From Aldrovandia affinis (Eukaryota > Chordata > Actinopteri > Notacanthiformes > Halosauridae), in assembly GCA_029706075.1 (NCBI GenBank), contig JAINUG010000109.1, positions 1,082,501 to 1,146,500 on the forward strand: a DNA stretch of 64,000 bases, read 5' to 3'. Below are positions 42,268 through 54,639 of this stretch, one piece after another (position 1 is the first letter of the stretch; the number at the start of each line of letters is the position of its first letter). The notes beneath the pieces were generated by a model. That model saw nothing but the letters and a program-made list of their open reading frames with translations. It was not told the origin of the DNA and did no database searches. Position numbers and translations under genes: made by a program.

Positions 42268-43393
42268 ATGGCGCTCTTCTACCGCACAGTACGGTACAGT
42301 ATGGAATGGTAACCAATCTGTGATCCAATGTTTTGTCACCTTTACCACTGCCAAGCGAACCGTGCCCCTTCTGAATTTAGTTACTGCTCTGTTTAGGTAC
42401 TAGCGGTCCGCACAGGGAGCTAAGGGTGGAGCTAGCAATACTGCAGACCAATGATTGGTCAAGTCCAATCGTCAAAGAATCGTCAAGCTAAACCATAGGC
42501 TGGCTCAGACACAACTTCCATGCATTTTTTCAGCTTTACTTTGATTATAAAGTATTATATAGAGTTTGGCATTATTGTCAGGTTTTCTACAAGTTAGGTT
42601 TGTGTTATGAAAACTGAAATAAACGTTTTCTTTGAAAGGACAAAGTATGGTATTTTCATTTTCATTAACGTTAAGAGTATACATTTTCATACTACAACAT
42701 TTTAATTTGTCACATAAATAGACTTTTAGAAAGATATAGGAATTGCTTCGATGCATTCTGATGCTCGAGCTAACCGCAGGCCTTTGAAACAAAGGGATCT
42801 GTACTGGACAGTGTCAAATGACAAGTGTTTGAACAATCTTGCGCCTCCATAAATCGACACTGGCATTGCATTTTTTTTAGCTTGTAGCTTGTGCTGGACA
42901 TATTTTTGCAGTGACAAGCTGCATAAAAGCACATATTTAAACACAAAGACAAATATAGCTAATGTTTTCATTTTTCTATGGTTGAAAAAGGCTACAGAAG
43001 TATTAAATGTGATCTTGGTAAATTGCAATTCATTGGAGGACCAACGCTGAAAAATGAAAGATTATATAGCCTAGCGTGAAGTCACTGTATGATACCTCCT
43101 GCACTCGCTGCCCCCATGACTCCCAAACACCTAGGTAGAGGTAAGAAAATTGTAGCTAATGTTAGGGGAAAGCTGTGTTCTGCTTTTGTGAATTTGAGCT
43201 GGAATGTGTACAATTTTCAGATGTCACCACAGTGGTCTTATTCTTTTTTGTCACTATAGATAACTCCTCCTATCTTCACGGTTCTGTTGCGTGATGGAAA
43301 AACAACAGCAACTCGATCCGGGAAGGGCATAGGTACGGATTTGGATGGTTGCCGTATCGTGCTGTACCGTATTGTGCGGTGGAAAAGCGCCAT
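42268..43393. mobile_element. TIR DNA element, 1,126 bp, non-autonomous
   Basis: The left end ATGGCGCTCTTCTACCGCAC AGTACGGTACAG and the complement of the right end, ATGGCGCTTTTCCACCGCAC AATACGGTACAG, agree closely over more than 30 bp. Internal minus-strand frames (95-100 codons) show no transposase motif. The target duplication is not clear, so the superfamily is left open. Confidence 0.8.
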
Positions 43394-44360
43394 ATATGTT
43401 CTTAGTAGGTAAGAGGAAGCTCTAATGTGGGAAAACAATGATGGGTGAGAAGGGGTCAGAGGAGTGGGATGATTCACTGTGTGCCAAGAGAAATGATAAG
43501 TATATACATATATACTGTATAGATATTTATAATACATGTGAATTAGCACAGAGATCCAGCTGTTATTCATTAATGTATGTGATGTACACCAAAGAGAAAA
43601 AATATTCCTGAGTATCTTTACTTGAGGGGCACTTTATAGGCTCGGGAAAACTTCTCTCACCAAAATTCCCTCTCTCGCTCTTTCCGCCTTACCCCTGAAA
43701 GAGGCAGATTGTATTTCAGTTTTTCACTGCCAGTAATGCACATCACATCCCGCCAGGGCAGTGTTGAGAGAGCTGATTGGTTTTAATGCTTCCATCTACA
43801 GTGCAGGCACAGCAGAGGAAATCGGATTTAAAGTTCACCCCTCGTATCCCCTCACATCTTGGACCTACACTACAGAAGAGGAAATTGTGCAGTAAGCGCA
43901 TTGGCTAGAGAAGGCATAGCTCATAATCCGTCTTGATCTCATTAGCACACAAGTGTTTTTTTTTTTTTACTAATGTTTTACTTGATATCTTGAAATTTCA
44001 ATATAAATATGGACTTGCTAGCTAGTGACATTGTATAGTTTTTGTCTGACTAATCAATTTTGTTAGAAGGCTTTTCCAGGGTTCTACAGCTTATCAAACC
44101 TTAAAAATATTAGTCATAATGTATGCAATGGCTGTAAACTTTCACAGAGCAAATCGGCATTAAGCTCTTTTTTTGAAGCACATGTAACTGTGAGGAATGG
44201 TCAAAATATTTCATAATTTGGAGTTTTTAAGTGGTCATGCCATATTGCTGGCATCTTCAATTCAAACCACAAATATTCGAATTGAAATTGAAAATTTGAA
44301 TTTGGTTTGAATATAATAGGGTAGTCCACAAGCACAGACCAAAGGATCTGAAGGACCCCC
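43394..44360. other. unique DNA
   Basis: No gene is seen. Poly-T lies at about 43,957-43,968. Confidence 0.4.
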
Positions 44361-44365
44361 CATAT

Positions 44366-44406
44366 GTTCTTGTAAGTCGCTCTGGATAATGCCAAAATGT
44401 AAATGT
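44366..44406 (+). repeat. L2/SINE tail fragment
   Basis: CTTGTAAGTCGCTCTGGATA ATGCCAAAATGTAAATG. The AGAGCGTCTGCTAA part of the stem-loop has been deleted. Confidence 0.75.
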
Positions 44407-45990
44407 TCACCAATCTCATAAATACTATAGAAGACAACTCAGTTGTGCCATCCTTGTAAGGGGAGGGTGTACAAAGTACTGAAAATGAGGGTGTGAATAA
44501 TTGTGACATGTCTTTTTGGGAAAAATGCATTACTTTTTAGAAATTGTATTAGTATAAAAGAATATAATTTCCGCATCTTTTTGGAGCATACAATATAGCT
44601 CATTACCTGCAGTTTTATTTTATACAGCCTTTTTGCTATTTTTTTTATCCGGGTGTGCATATTGATTGATGGTTTATATTATTAATTATTTATATGATAT
44701 ATGTCATGTGAGCTTTGAGTTATTTTTCAAATCATTTTTTACAACATACAAAAATGTAAACAATGCTGGTAATATGGTATTTACTAACATAATCTCCAAG
44801 GGCACACAACTACCAAGTTGTGGAATTAACAAAAACTATGAATCTATGAGGTATTTTCAAATGTCAAAATTCCTGTTACATAATATCTCAAATACAAGGG
44901 ACATTTTTTAATGTATTTTCTGGCACACTAGGGGGCACTGTTTTACAGGATATAGATGATTAAAGTGACAATATATTTGAATACTACTAATGCTTGCATT
45001 AGCATATAAATCAATATAAAACAATAAGCACACTTTCTGTTGACAATATGCATCTACAGTTTTCAAACAGTATTTTTATTCTTTATAAAAATTATTTAGT
45101 CTAGTTGGGATGTGTTCATAATATATGTCACAATAAAGAAATATTGGTATGGGTCATACTGTGAAATACATTTAATTTTTAAATACAATTATCTCCTTCA
45201 AAATAATTATATTCTCTTGAGAAAACAAATAAATAGTTTTTTGTCACTTGGTCTGGATAGTCTGAAGAGTTGGTGTCAGCAGTGGGATGTTGATTTAACA
45301 TATGGCAAACGGTGCCCACAGAGTCATGCTCTACAGCACATCTTAAAGAACCTGCTTTGTCAGTGCTTAGAATAGTCTGGGCTCATGAAGCAGTGCAATG
45401 TGCAGGCATCAGTAACATGAACCACACCACTTTATGGCATTCCTTGCCTTGATTCTTTCATCCTTAATATGATGTAGCATTTCTCATTTGCCACAGGAAA
45501 GACAAGTAACAGTGACAATGAGGATGCAAGCTGTTATTTGTGAAATAAATACCTGTCAATACCTGTCTCTGGTTGCAACTAATCGCAACCTTGAAAATAT
45601 TTCAGTTTCATAATGTAGTGTGCAGTTAGTTATTCATGCATTTTTTAAATGTTAATGTTTCAATCAAACTACGTCTCCGTCAATAGGACAGCAAATGTCT
45701 AGTGCACTAAATGTCAAGTGTCTAGTGCACTAAAATGGAAGAAATACTTTTTCAACTGAAATTAAAATTGCACACAGTAAAAAAACAAAACTTTCTAAAG
45801 AGGATAACAAACAGAGGCATTCACCCACTCAACATTTTTTTACGAACTGAGGAGCCTGAGGAGCGCATTAGCATTGCAGTGTATGTCCTCTGCATTTTAA
45901 AGAGAATCACACTTCTCAAAAAAATGAACCAATTCTGGTTCTCATCCCTTCAGGAGAACCGATGTGATAATTGTTGTGTTTAACAACCCT
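44407..45990. other. AT-rich unique DNA
   Basis: No gene is recognised. GTCTAGTGCACTAAATGTCA AGTGTCTAGTGCACTAAAAT GG at 45,694-45,736 is a short direct duplication, each copy holding the palindrome TAGTGCACTA. Confidence 0.5.
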
Positions 45991-46009
45991 TATTATCTGA
46001 AGGCTATGT

Positions 46010-46200
46010 TCCCACAGGCCACGGGGCCGTTATGTCTGTAGTTCCCACAGGCTGCGGAGCCGTTAGGTCTGTAGTCCCCACAGGCCGCGGGGCCGTTATG
46101 TCTGTAGTTCCCACAGGCCGCGGGGCCGTTAGGTCTGTAGTTCCCACAGGCCGCGGGGCCGTTAGGTCTGTAGTTCCCATAGGTCACAGGTCCATTAGGT
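46010..46200 (+). repeat. 33-bp minisatellite, about 5.5 units
   Basis: The unit is GTTCCCACAGGCCGCGGGGC CGTTAGGTCTGTA, with single-base variants (GTTATG/GTTAGG; GGCTGCGGAG in one unit). Because 33 is a multiple of three, it stays open on both strands and yields a false repetitive peptide, GNYRPNGPAAC-like on the minus strand. It is much more CpG-rich than its surroundings. Confidence 0.95.
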
Positions 46201-46209
46201 CTGGGGGCT

Positions 46210-48965
46210 TTTGTCCCGTTCAGACACCTACCTAATGTTAGCATACCTGGCTCCACTCACTATTGTCTCCATTGAACCGGTTTATCTTCCCTATATTCTA
46301 CAAGTGTTAGTGGTGTAAAGAGAGCTGGATCAAGGCTGAGCTGCCTTGCCCTCCCCTAATCTAATCCCCTACTGTGCTGGAATGTTACTATGAGCTGACA
46401 TTCCCAAGACGTAAATAAGGATTCCTTCAGAAACCAGTCTTCCAAATATATGCCTTCGAAAAAAAACAACTTTGTTTTTTGTTAAGCTTCCTGACGACAA
46501 CTGCCACAGAGCCATACAAGAGCGTATGTCTGCTATATATATATGTATATATATTTTTTTTTAACTCCATATTCATGTCCAACAAAGTGGTTTCGTTCCA
46601 TTATTTTTAAGAGTCTAAAGAAAATGCAACACATTTCTTGGAAAAAATTTCGTCTGACTACTACGAATACTACTACAAAAAAACAAACAATAAAGGTAAC
46701 ACAAAAAATGTTTTCTTCTTTAGTCTTCTTGGATACCTCCTTTTACATCTGTACACCTTCTATGTCTGATAGTGCTTTTGTTTGCACTTTTGTTTTAATG
46801 ATTCTCCACCAGACCACATGTTCAGCTCATTAAATTCAGTTCAAGCCAAAACCACTTCCCACACACGCACAGTAATTTTAACTGAAAGCGTAGCACCATT
46901 TGATCTGGATGTTTGCTCTTTTTTTTAACCGTTTAGTGGATGGTGCACTCAAAAGCAGCACACGCACTCATTATGTGGCGATCGAATCCAGTGTGAAATT
47001 TATTTTTGATATTCTCCATCCATGAGTGCACATCCTGCAAGGACTAAATTGTGGAAGCTGTATCCATAAATGGGGAACTGTTGTCAGAATGGAATATGGT
47101 CAAATGGAAGTTACGGCTTCGTCGTCAATCGGGGGTGCAACATTTGAACTATTTTGATTTAAAATGGCTCTTCCAGCAAACCACACCAACTGAAATAAAG
47201 AACAGATAATTAATTTATTTTGAACACTGTACAAATATACACTCTTGAGCAGAACGTGTTTGGAGACTGTTGCTGATTTGCAGTATTTATCGCACTTCTC
47301 TACTGAGGGTCCTTGCTTATTGACAGACACATATTATAGTAGGGCATCCTCCATAACTGCAAATATCATCTGGGACTCCTTGGTCTTGCACCAATCAGAT
47401 ATTACAGCCTTTGTCAGTATATGTCATTTACCAGGTATTTTAGGTAGTGCTGTTTTGCTGCCCCTCATTCACTCATCCACTCAACTGAGTGAACAACTTG
47501 GTCAGAAGATTCTGCAGTAACAGATTCTGACCACCAGAGGCACTGGAGGGCAATGGGGCCCACAAAGTAGGACTTCTGCAATGTTGATTTATCACTAGAG
47601 AAAGGCATGCGATTGGTTACTGTTCAGTTCTTGTTTTTATCTGCCATGTATTGGACTGCTTTTTTATTATTTCAATTTCAGTTGATATTTTGAGGATGGT
47701 TTCTGACATTGATCTCCAAATTAGCTGATCATCACAGCATTAATCGTTTGGCTACACAACATATATTACAGGAGTAGCAGGTATTTATTAAAGGATACGC
47801 CATCCACTGCGTAGTTATAGTCTCATAAATCTAATGTATGTTGTAGTGGCACTTTATGTTAACAGTGATGAAACCCATTGCACAGCCCCTGGATCAAAGT
47901 GACAGGAGGAATGGTCTTTTCTTTATCATATAATATCTCAGAACAGATTTAATATAGTTCAGCACGGAGAGCAGCTTATGGATCTTTGGTAAATGTGCTC
48001 TGTGATTTTAAATTAATAATGTTCATTAGATCTGTACCACACATCAGGTTTTAAACATACACATCTTTATTACAGTGGACCATGGTACATGTAAACAGCA
48101 CATTATAATGCAGTGCTATCAAACTTATTCTCACTTATTAAGTGTGAAGTGCAACACATTCAAGCCCAGTGCTGCTCAATTATGAATTCTCTACCATTAA
48201 ATAAACATGCACAAAGAACAGGCTTATTGTTTTTTAAATATTTGTTTTACCATTATAAATAGAATGTGCATGTGCAGTCTAAATGGGAAATGATTTTCTT
48301 CGTGTATACAAATTAATGAATGAATAATCTTATTGTCTGTTTTAGCACCACACAGGGTTCCCTGGAAAGCATATTCATGACCCATGAGGATTTCTTGGTA
48401 AAAACAAAACAAGGAAATTTAAAACAAATAAATAACGTTGGGGCACCATCATATTTATGCCAAAAAAACGGCAGTGAAAGTCCACATTACCTGATGCAGA
48501 CCTTCCACCCTCACCCCCTAAAGCTGGCAGAAAGGTTTATATTTTACTCAGGAGGCCTTCTGGCACAGTCAGTTTTCACATGCCTAAATGGGTTTTGTTC
48601 AAATTAAATACAATACAAGTATCTAATTCTGCCCTGAACAAATCCCATAGCCAGGGCATGGACGACACCTGTGAGTAATTTGTTTGATTAACATGCTTCT
48701 CAGTGCTCATTAATTCCATAACTTTTAAAAACAGCTTTTCATTCTCCATTATTTCCTTTCTTGTCTCCTTTTATACCTATTCTGAATGTCCACATTTGGC
48801 ACTGGTATGGTCAGGTGTGTTGAGGACTTAAAACAATATGTTCTAATGTACAGTAATGGTAGCCTCGCAAGCTAGGCTTTTAAAATCTTTCTGACTATAA
48901 AGATTGTTTGTTTGGTGATGAGCCCACAATCTCTAGTGAGATGAGACTACAACAAGAGGGGACAA
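46210..48965. other. unique AT-rich DNA, no gene
   Basis: I found no splice-bounded exon, transposon ends or tandem array. A short ATATATATATGTATATATAT run lies near 46,535. Open frames of 62-96 codons occur on both strands without recognisable domains. Confidence 0.45.
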
Positions 48966-48970
48966 GAAGC

Positions 48971-49185
48971 TGGGCCCCTGAGTGGTGCACCCGGTAACAG
49001 CACTTCTTCTAAGTGCAGGTTTTCCACTGCAGCCCAGTTTCGAGCCCAGGCTGCACCAGCCCGGCTCTGGCCGGGAATCCTGTTCGGGGGTGCCGATTGG
49101 CTGTCCCCCTCAGGATGAGAGGGATGAGAGGGATAGTTGAATTAAAATAGGTACAATTTGTTGTGAAAAAAATCGTAAATAAATA
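48971..49185 (+). repeat. tRNA-derived SINE, plus strand
   Basis: The head is GGGCCCCTGAGTGGTGCACC CGGTAACAGCACTTCTTCTA AGTGCAGG, with the B-box-like GTTTCGAGCCC at about 49,038. The body is CCGGCTCTGGCCGGGAATCC TGTTCGGGGGTGCCGATTGG CTGTCCCCCTC, and the 3' end is A/T-rich (AAATAAATAAATA). A minus-strand copy is at 50,026-50,195 and a head fragment at 3,356. This SINE family differs from the one at 10,722. Confidence 0.8.
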
Positions 49186-49523
49186 AATATATAATATAAT
49201 AATAAAAAAGTATGGACAAGATGCATAAAATGTGGGGAGATTCCAGAAAGAGCAATGTTATGACATGCTTGCTGTATGGCAGTGCTCTCCAGAACACATT
49301 GGTTTGTTACAGTATGTGGAATACAAGGTACAGTATGTGGCTTTAATTCCAGGCAACATGTGCTCCCCACCTGCTCAAGTTATGGAGTGTGTAACGCTGC
49401 AAAGCCACAGTTATTTGCCTGCGTATCAGGGAAAACTGATTTATCCTGAGAGAATACACATACACACAAATTCTCAGCTGATGGAGACAATGCGGTGGTA
49501 GCGTAGCTTCCGTTACCGTAATC

Positions 49524-49715
49524 CAGTGCTTCTCAATTATTTTCTGTTACGCCCCCTAGGAAGAAGAAAACATTTCATTAAAAAAAAGCTGAGACCAGTT
49601 TATTATCCGGAGAGAATACACGAAAAAGCTGAGACCAGTTCAATTTCTCAGGCGGATGGAGAACAATGCGCCCCGGTAGCACCGCGTCAGGGGGCGCGCT
49701 ATTTGAGCAACACTG
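49524..49715. mobile_element. hAT miniature, 192 bp
   Basis: It starts CAGTGCTTCTCAATTATTTT CTGTTACGCCCCCTAGG and ends TCAGGGGGCGCGCTATTTGA GCAACACTG. A perfect 8-bp duplication CCGTAATC flanks it (49,516-49,523 and 49,716-49,723). An internal direct repeat, AAAGCTGAGACCAGTT, occurs twice (about 49,586 and 49,625). It is non-coding. Confidence 0.95.
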
Positions 49716-50025
49716 CCGTAATCGATCCAAACGAAACAGACAGAAGTTCCAAGTCAGATCCTTAAGCCAACTACACAAGGTGACACGTGATAGGTCAGTT
49801 CCATTTACTGATTCACTTCGTGAGGCTTATAATAGCCATAACGAAGAGAGGCACACAAAGGTGCCAGATGGACTTTTCTTTTTTTGATACATTCATTTCA
49901 GAATTTTATACCCTTTTGGTGGCTAATTGTACCCTCTACAAGCCCCGCCCCTTACTGCAAGTTTGCTGCCACAACTCTGTGGCAACTCTTTGGAACTCAC
50001 AAAGCCATTGACCATAACTCTGACA

Positions 50026-50195
50026 CACACAGAGTTGGCTTCCCTCCCCCCTCGTCCTGGGGGTGGACAGCTAATCGTCGCCCCCAAATGGGACTTCCAA
50101 CCAGAGCAACCTAGTGCAGCCTGGGCTCGAACCCGGGCTGCAGTGGGAAACCTGCACTTATAACAAGTGCCTTTACCTGTTGTGCCCCTCAAGTG
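50026..50195 (-). repeat. tRNA-derived SINE, minus strand
   Basis: On the minus strand the head is GGGGCACAACAGGTAAAGGC ACTTGTTATAAGTGCAGG, with an intact B box GGGTTCGAGCC (50,124-50,134 complement). The body is GTTGCTCTGGTTGG...GATTAGCTGTCCACCCCCAG GACGAGG. It belongs to the same family as 48,971-49,185. Confidence 0.8.
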
Positions 50196-51280
50196 GACTT
50201 TTCCTCATTAAAACAGGTCACCACAATGAAATAAGGAAAAAAGGCTGCTGTTTATGTTATTGCAGGCCTCTACTGGTGTGGTGGAATACGATCTATGCCA
50301 CAAGTTTTAGGCAATATCTAAACAATATAACACGGAAACCTGGCTGATAGTTTCTTGGACATCCATGTGTGATATTGAAGTAGATTTTTTTGTGTACAGT
50401 TGAACTAGATATTTCAACTGTTTTGGCAGGACAAATGTAAATCAAATCTATGAGCAGTGAGTCAGAATGTGCTGCTAATTACAAGCTCACAAATGCAATG
50501 ACATTTCTGAAACTCATGGGTCTACATCCAAACTTAACCATCATGCACTGGGCACTACTCTAGAAGAGATTGCACTATAACCCAAACACATTACAAAATG
50601 TGGTCAATCAGTATTTTCTATAAAAGTTCTATAAAGAAAATCAATCAATCAATATCTAATCATATATTCTCACTGATACCATCAGTAATACTAAATATCC
50701 CAGTTACCTTTTCACTGTATTATAATACAGCAACACGTTTTTTTATAAACAACATGTATACCACACATTTCCACATATGCACCACATATTTTCACATGTT
50801 GTCACATTTACTTCACAGGTATTCACATGTAATCATATATACATGTACATTTTACAAGTGAAATTAACATGTTTTTTTCTGTTAGTTGTCCCATATTGTC
50901 TCTTACTTGTTAATGTGCCCAAAGACAACATAAGCAGGTAAATCATTAATTTCTCAATTTTACCAGAAAATATATATTTTACATAACAAAACCTCCTACT
51001 AATGGTGCATGCATCATCTATGACTGAAATGTGAAAAGGCATGGAAATCACATGAATTTGCGCAGCTAAAATAGAGTCGCATAAACAGAACTTTTTTTAA
51101 AGACTGGTGAGTGTCCATGTTCACGTAGTAGCACCCCCTCTTAGAATGCCACATGCCTGCTTTTCAACATTTTTAACAGACCTGGGTTGGGAATGGAATG
51201 TACGAACGCTCACTCGATTTGTCAATCTGGCAGGAAAAACGAGAGCTGCCCTACAGAGTGCATTGAATGCGTGCAGAGCG
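50196..51280. other. AT-rich unique DNA
   Basis: No gene is recognised. CCACACATTTCCACATATGC ACCACATATTTTCACATGTT near 50,760-50,830 is a degenerate CACAT-rich stretch. Confidence 0.45.
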
Positions 51281-51282
51281 CG

Positions 51283-51315
51283 TGCGTGTGTGTGAGAGAG
51301 GGAGAGGGAGAGGGA

Positions 51316-51353
<38 letters not shown>
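51283..51353 (+). repeat. compound (GT)n(GA)n microsatellite
   Basis: GTGCGTGTGTGTGAGAGAGG then GAGAGGGAGAGGGAGAGGG and a pure (GA)n run. Confidence 0.95.
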
Positions 51354-53215
51354 AGCGGGGGGCACGCTCCCCTCCGTCTCACAGCGAGCGCTCCGAGATG
51401 CACGCTTCTTGTGATTTTTTTCTTAACAAGAGCTTGATTGTTTACAAGCTTGTGTGGAATGAGAGGACTTCAGATACAAACCAAAGCATCGGGCAAAATG
51501 CATGCTTTGCATGCGGAGGCGAACAAACGCAGTACTGTACACGCAGATATGCAATAGGCTTGATATACATACATGTACATGTACCACATTAAATAAGATC
51601 AGGAATGCCATTTTTCCCTCTCCATAAGCCTTTTTATTTATTCATTCATTATTTTTGTATCCTTTAAGCCACTGAGTTAAATGTGGCTGAGATTAATACT
51701 GCTGTGTTCAGCATATGGATATTTTTGTCACTGGATGGGTAAATATAGACTGTAACAGAAACTTTCTCCTGCAGTCTGTTGTGCATGCAGCTCCTGGCAT
51801 AGCGGGGGATTTTGAGAGTCTGTAATTAGAAATGGAATTCAAACACCAGCCAGAAATGGAAACATTGTTTAAGGTCATGCTTCTCATGCAGGGTCATTTG
51901 TCAAAATTAAAATATCACCATTACATAACACTTCATATGCCAACATATATATGCAGTATAATGCTAATATTACGTAAATGTACACAGAAATACTTTAGCC
52001 TATTGTCTGCCTGGGTATCTCACACACTCCTGCTGGCTGTTCTTTGAAATTTGATCAGTGTTTTCAGTCTAGCTTACCAGCAACTTTATCAGTATATCTA
52101 AAAGTAACTGGAGCTTTGGAATTCATTTGAAATTCTCTGGAAAACATCAATAAGAATTTGGAGATGAACACAGGGAAAGTGTTTAATTGGATATGTTTAG
52201 TTGGGCTCAGTTTATAGCAAGAGGAAGAGTTGTCATGACTGATGCACAACTGGTAAACAAAGCCTTGAGAAGATTCAGCATACCAGGGAAAGTAAGTTTA
52301 TCGCTTGGTAAACCATGGTTTACCTGTACTGCATGGGTTGGATGTGAATATTGACAGGTTAAATGTACTGAAAATATAGACATGTGCTATATGCACAGAT
52401 CGGGTAGTATCTCGACTTTTCAACAATGCATGCCAATGCACGTCAACTGCGATGTCGCAAAATAAATCCCATCCAGATTCAAGGCAGGGTACTCTTGGAG
52501 AATAGCTGCTCCCTACCTTTGGTGAAGTCTAGAAGTCCTAAAATATGACAGATCGTTGATAATGTTGATGACCCCGTAAGAGTCTAAGGAACAAAAGTAA
52601 TGACCCTGTTTTGTCACAAGAGCAAACCAAATCGAGTTCCAAAGTTTTCCATGCACTTTGTATCGCCAACAACAGCAAAGATGTCATTCTCCTGGGTCTA
52701 TGAGATATGTGAGTATGTTTCACATAGGAAAGTGTTGTATCCTCACGATGGTAAATCTTTGCAACAAAATAAGCCCACACCTGTCATTCTCTGATAAGTA
52801 ATCCTCCCTGAATGATAACTAGCGCCACCAGTAATGGAGACCACCTTGGAGACCACCTCTAGTTCATGGGTCATTGGGTCTAGAAGTCTGTTTTGACAAG
52901 GCATGCACAAAAATCCACAGGTATATCATGAAACGTGATTCATTTATTGCTTTTCAAACATGAGAATCTACACAAGAAAAATATAAAAGCCTACTTTATT
53001 GTATGTTTGATCTTTGGTGCTTTGAGATATGTTGTGTACACATGCTATTTTATATGCTATAAACTACAGTGTGTTTCCTGTCAAATGATACCAAATGTAA
53101 GAATGTGGCCATCACAGTACTTGAGTTATGAACTGTTATATTTGGGTATGTGCAAATAGGCATGAATGCACAAAATAGGGGGTGATGGTTAAGGGGTTAT
53201 TTTGAATTTCTTTCC
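51354..53215. other. unique DNA, no gene
   Basis: The first 60 bases after the GA run are CpG-rich (AGCGGGGGGCACGCTCCCCT CCGTCTCACAGCGAGCGCTC C) and the rest is AT-rich. No exon is supported. Confidence 0.4.
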
Positions 53216-53219
53216 ACGG

Positions 53220-54620
53220 ATCTACACAAAATACTCTATGATGTCAAAGCTATTTGTTAGTTAATTACAAATAAATAACAGACAATATTTCATTTGATTC
53301 AACCTTTTTCTAAGACACACCTATACTCTGGTACAAATCAATTGACTTCAGAGGTCACATAATATTTTGGAGTCCACCTGTGTACAATTAAAGTGTTTAA
53401 AATAATTTCAAATTAGAAATGCCTGTCTGTGAGGTCCCACAGTCGGTTAGTGCATTTCCAAAGGAGAGCTTTATCATGAAGGCCAAAGAACATTCAAAGG
53501 AAATCCAAAAAAAGGTTTTTCAAAAGCACCAATCAGGGGAAGGATACCAGAATATAAGACTTTGAATATCCCCTGGTGCACTGTTAATTCCATCATAAAG
53601 AAATTGAGAGAATATGGCACAACTGTGAATTTGCCTAGAACAGGCCTATAGCAACTCTGACAGAGTTACAGCCTTCAATGGCAGAGATGGGAGAACAACA
53701 ATAGCCTGGGCACTCTGTGCTTTATGGGAGGGTGGAAAAAAGAAAGCCATTGTTGAAGAAAATTCACATTAAATCTCATGTAGAGTTTGCCAGAATTCAC
53801 GTAGAAGACTCTCAAACCAATTGGAGGAAGATTCTATGGTTTGGTAAGACTAAGTTGGAACTTTTTGGCATCAACGTTAGGCACTATGTTTGATGCAAGC
53901 TTACACTGTGCATCATCCCAAGAACACTATCCCTACCGTGTGCTCTACCTACCGTGAAACATGGTGGCAGGAGCCTAATGCTATGCAGATGCTTCTGTAT
54001 AACTGGAAAACTTGTCAAAATAGAGGGCAAAATTGATGGACCAATAATATATAGACAAATCTTTGAGAAAAACCTGCTGCAGTCTGCAAGAGACCTGAGA
54101 CCTGGGAGAAGATTTATATTCCAGCACGACAATGACCTAAAGCATACAGCAAAAGCCACATTGGATGATAAAAAAATAAAATCAATGTCCTGCAGTGGCT
54201 CAGTCAAAATCCAGACCTCAATCCCATTGATAATCTATGGATAGATTTGAAAATTGCTGTTCACCGCCGGTCCCCATCCAACCTGATGGAGCTTGACTCA
54301 TTTTGTGAAGAAGAATGAGCGAAAATTGAAAAGCTAGTAGAGACTTACTCAAATAGACTCACAGCTGTAATACCAGCTAATGGTGCTTCTACTAAGTATT
54401 AAGTCATGGGTGAATAAATATGTGATCAATTATTGTCTGTTTTGTATTTGTAATTAATTAAGAAAAAGCTTTAGAGTTGTTTTTTTATTTGACATTATAG
54501 TATAATAGTATTTTGTTTTGATCAGTGGCAAGAAATCTCAATTAAATCCATTTAGATTCCATGAAGTAAGAAAATAGAATGAGAAAATAGCCAAGGGAGG
54601 GTGAATACTTATTATACTAT
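53220..54620 (+). pseudogene. Tc1/mariner element with decayed transposase
   Basis: The left inverted repeat (CACAAAATACTCTATGATGT C) is complementary to the right one (GACATTATAGTATAATAGTA TTTTG). The outer right end GAGGGTGAATACTTATTATA suits a Tc1-type terminus. The broken gene runs from KAKEHSKEIQKKVFQKHQSG EGY (paired-like DNA-binding domain start, 53,480-53,545) through a first-Asp region whose family pattern is W.DE (here ILWFGKTKLELFG, Asp lost). It continues through FIFQHDNDLKHTAKAT (second Asp, near 54,116-54,163) to NPDLNPIDNLWIDLK (third acid now Asp, near 54,212-54,250) and a C-terminus ending ANGASTKY. At least five stops or frameshifts make it inactive. A TIR piece of the same family is at 11,180. 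Confidence 0.88.
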
Positions 54621-54639
54621 ATATGTTTTAAAAAAGGAA

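Noticed and set aside
42505..43028. Three minus-strand frames inside the 1.1-kb TIR element as a transposase
   Set aside because: They contain no DDE, zinc-finger or other transposase motif and are short and AT-driven; the element is better called non-autonomous.
45993..46256. Minus-strand frame encoding repeated GNYRPNGPAAC-like units
   Set aside because: It is a by-product of the 33-bp minisatellite, open on both strands, with no splice or start context.
50124..50134. Intact tRNA B box that might indicate a tRNA gene
   Set aside because: It belongs to a SINE head; no cloverleaf with acceptor stem and anticodon arm can be formed, and sister SINE copies share the body.
51187..51414. Open frame rich in GEGEGERERERKRE
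   Set aside because: It is a translation of the GA microsatellite.
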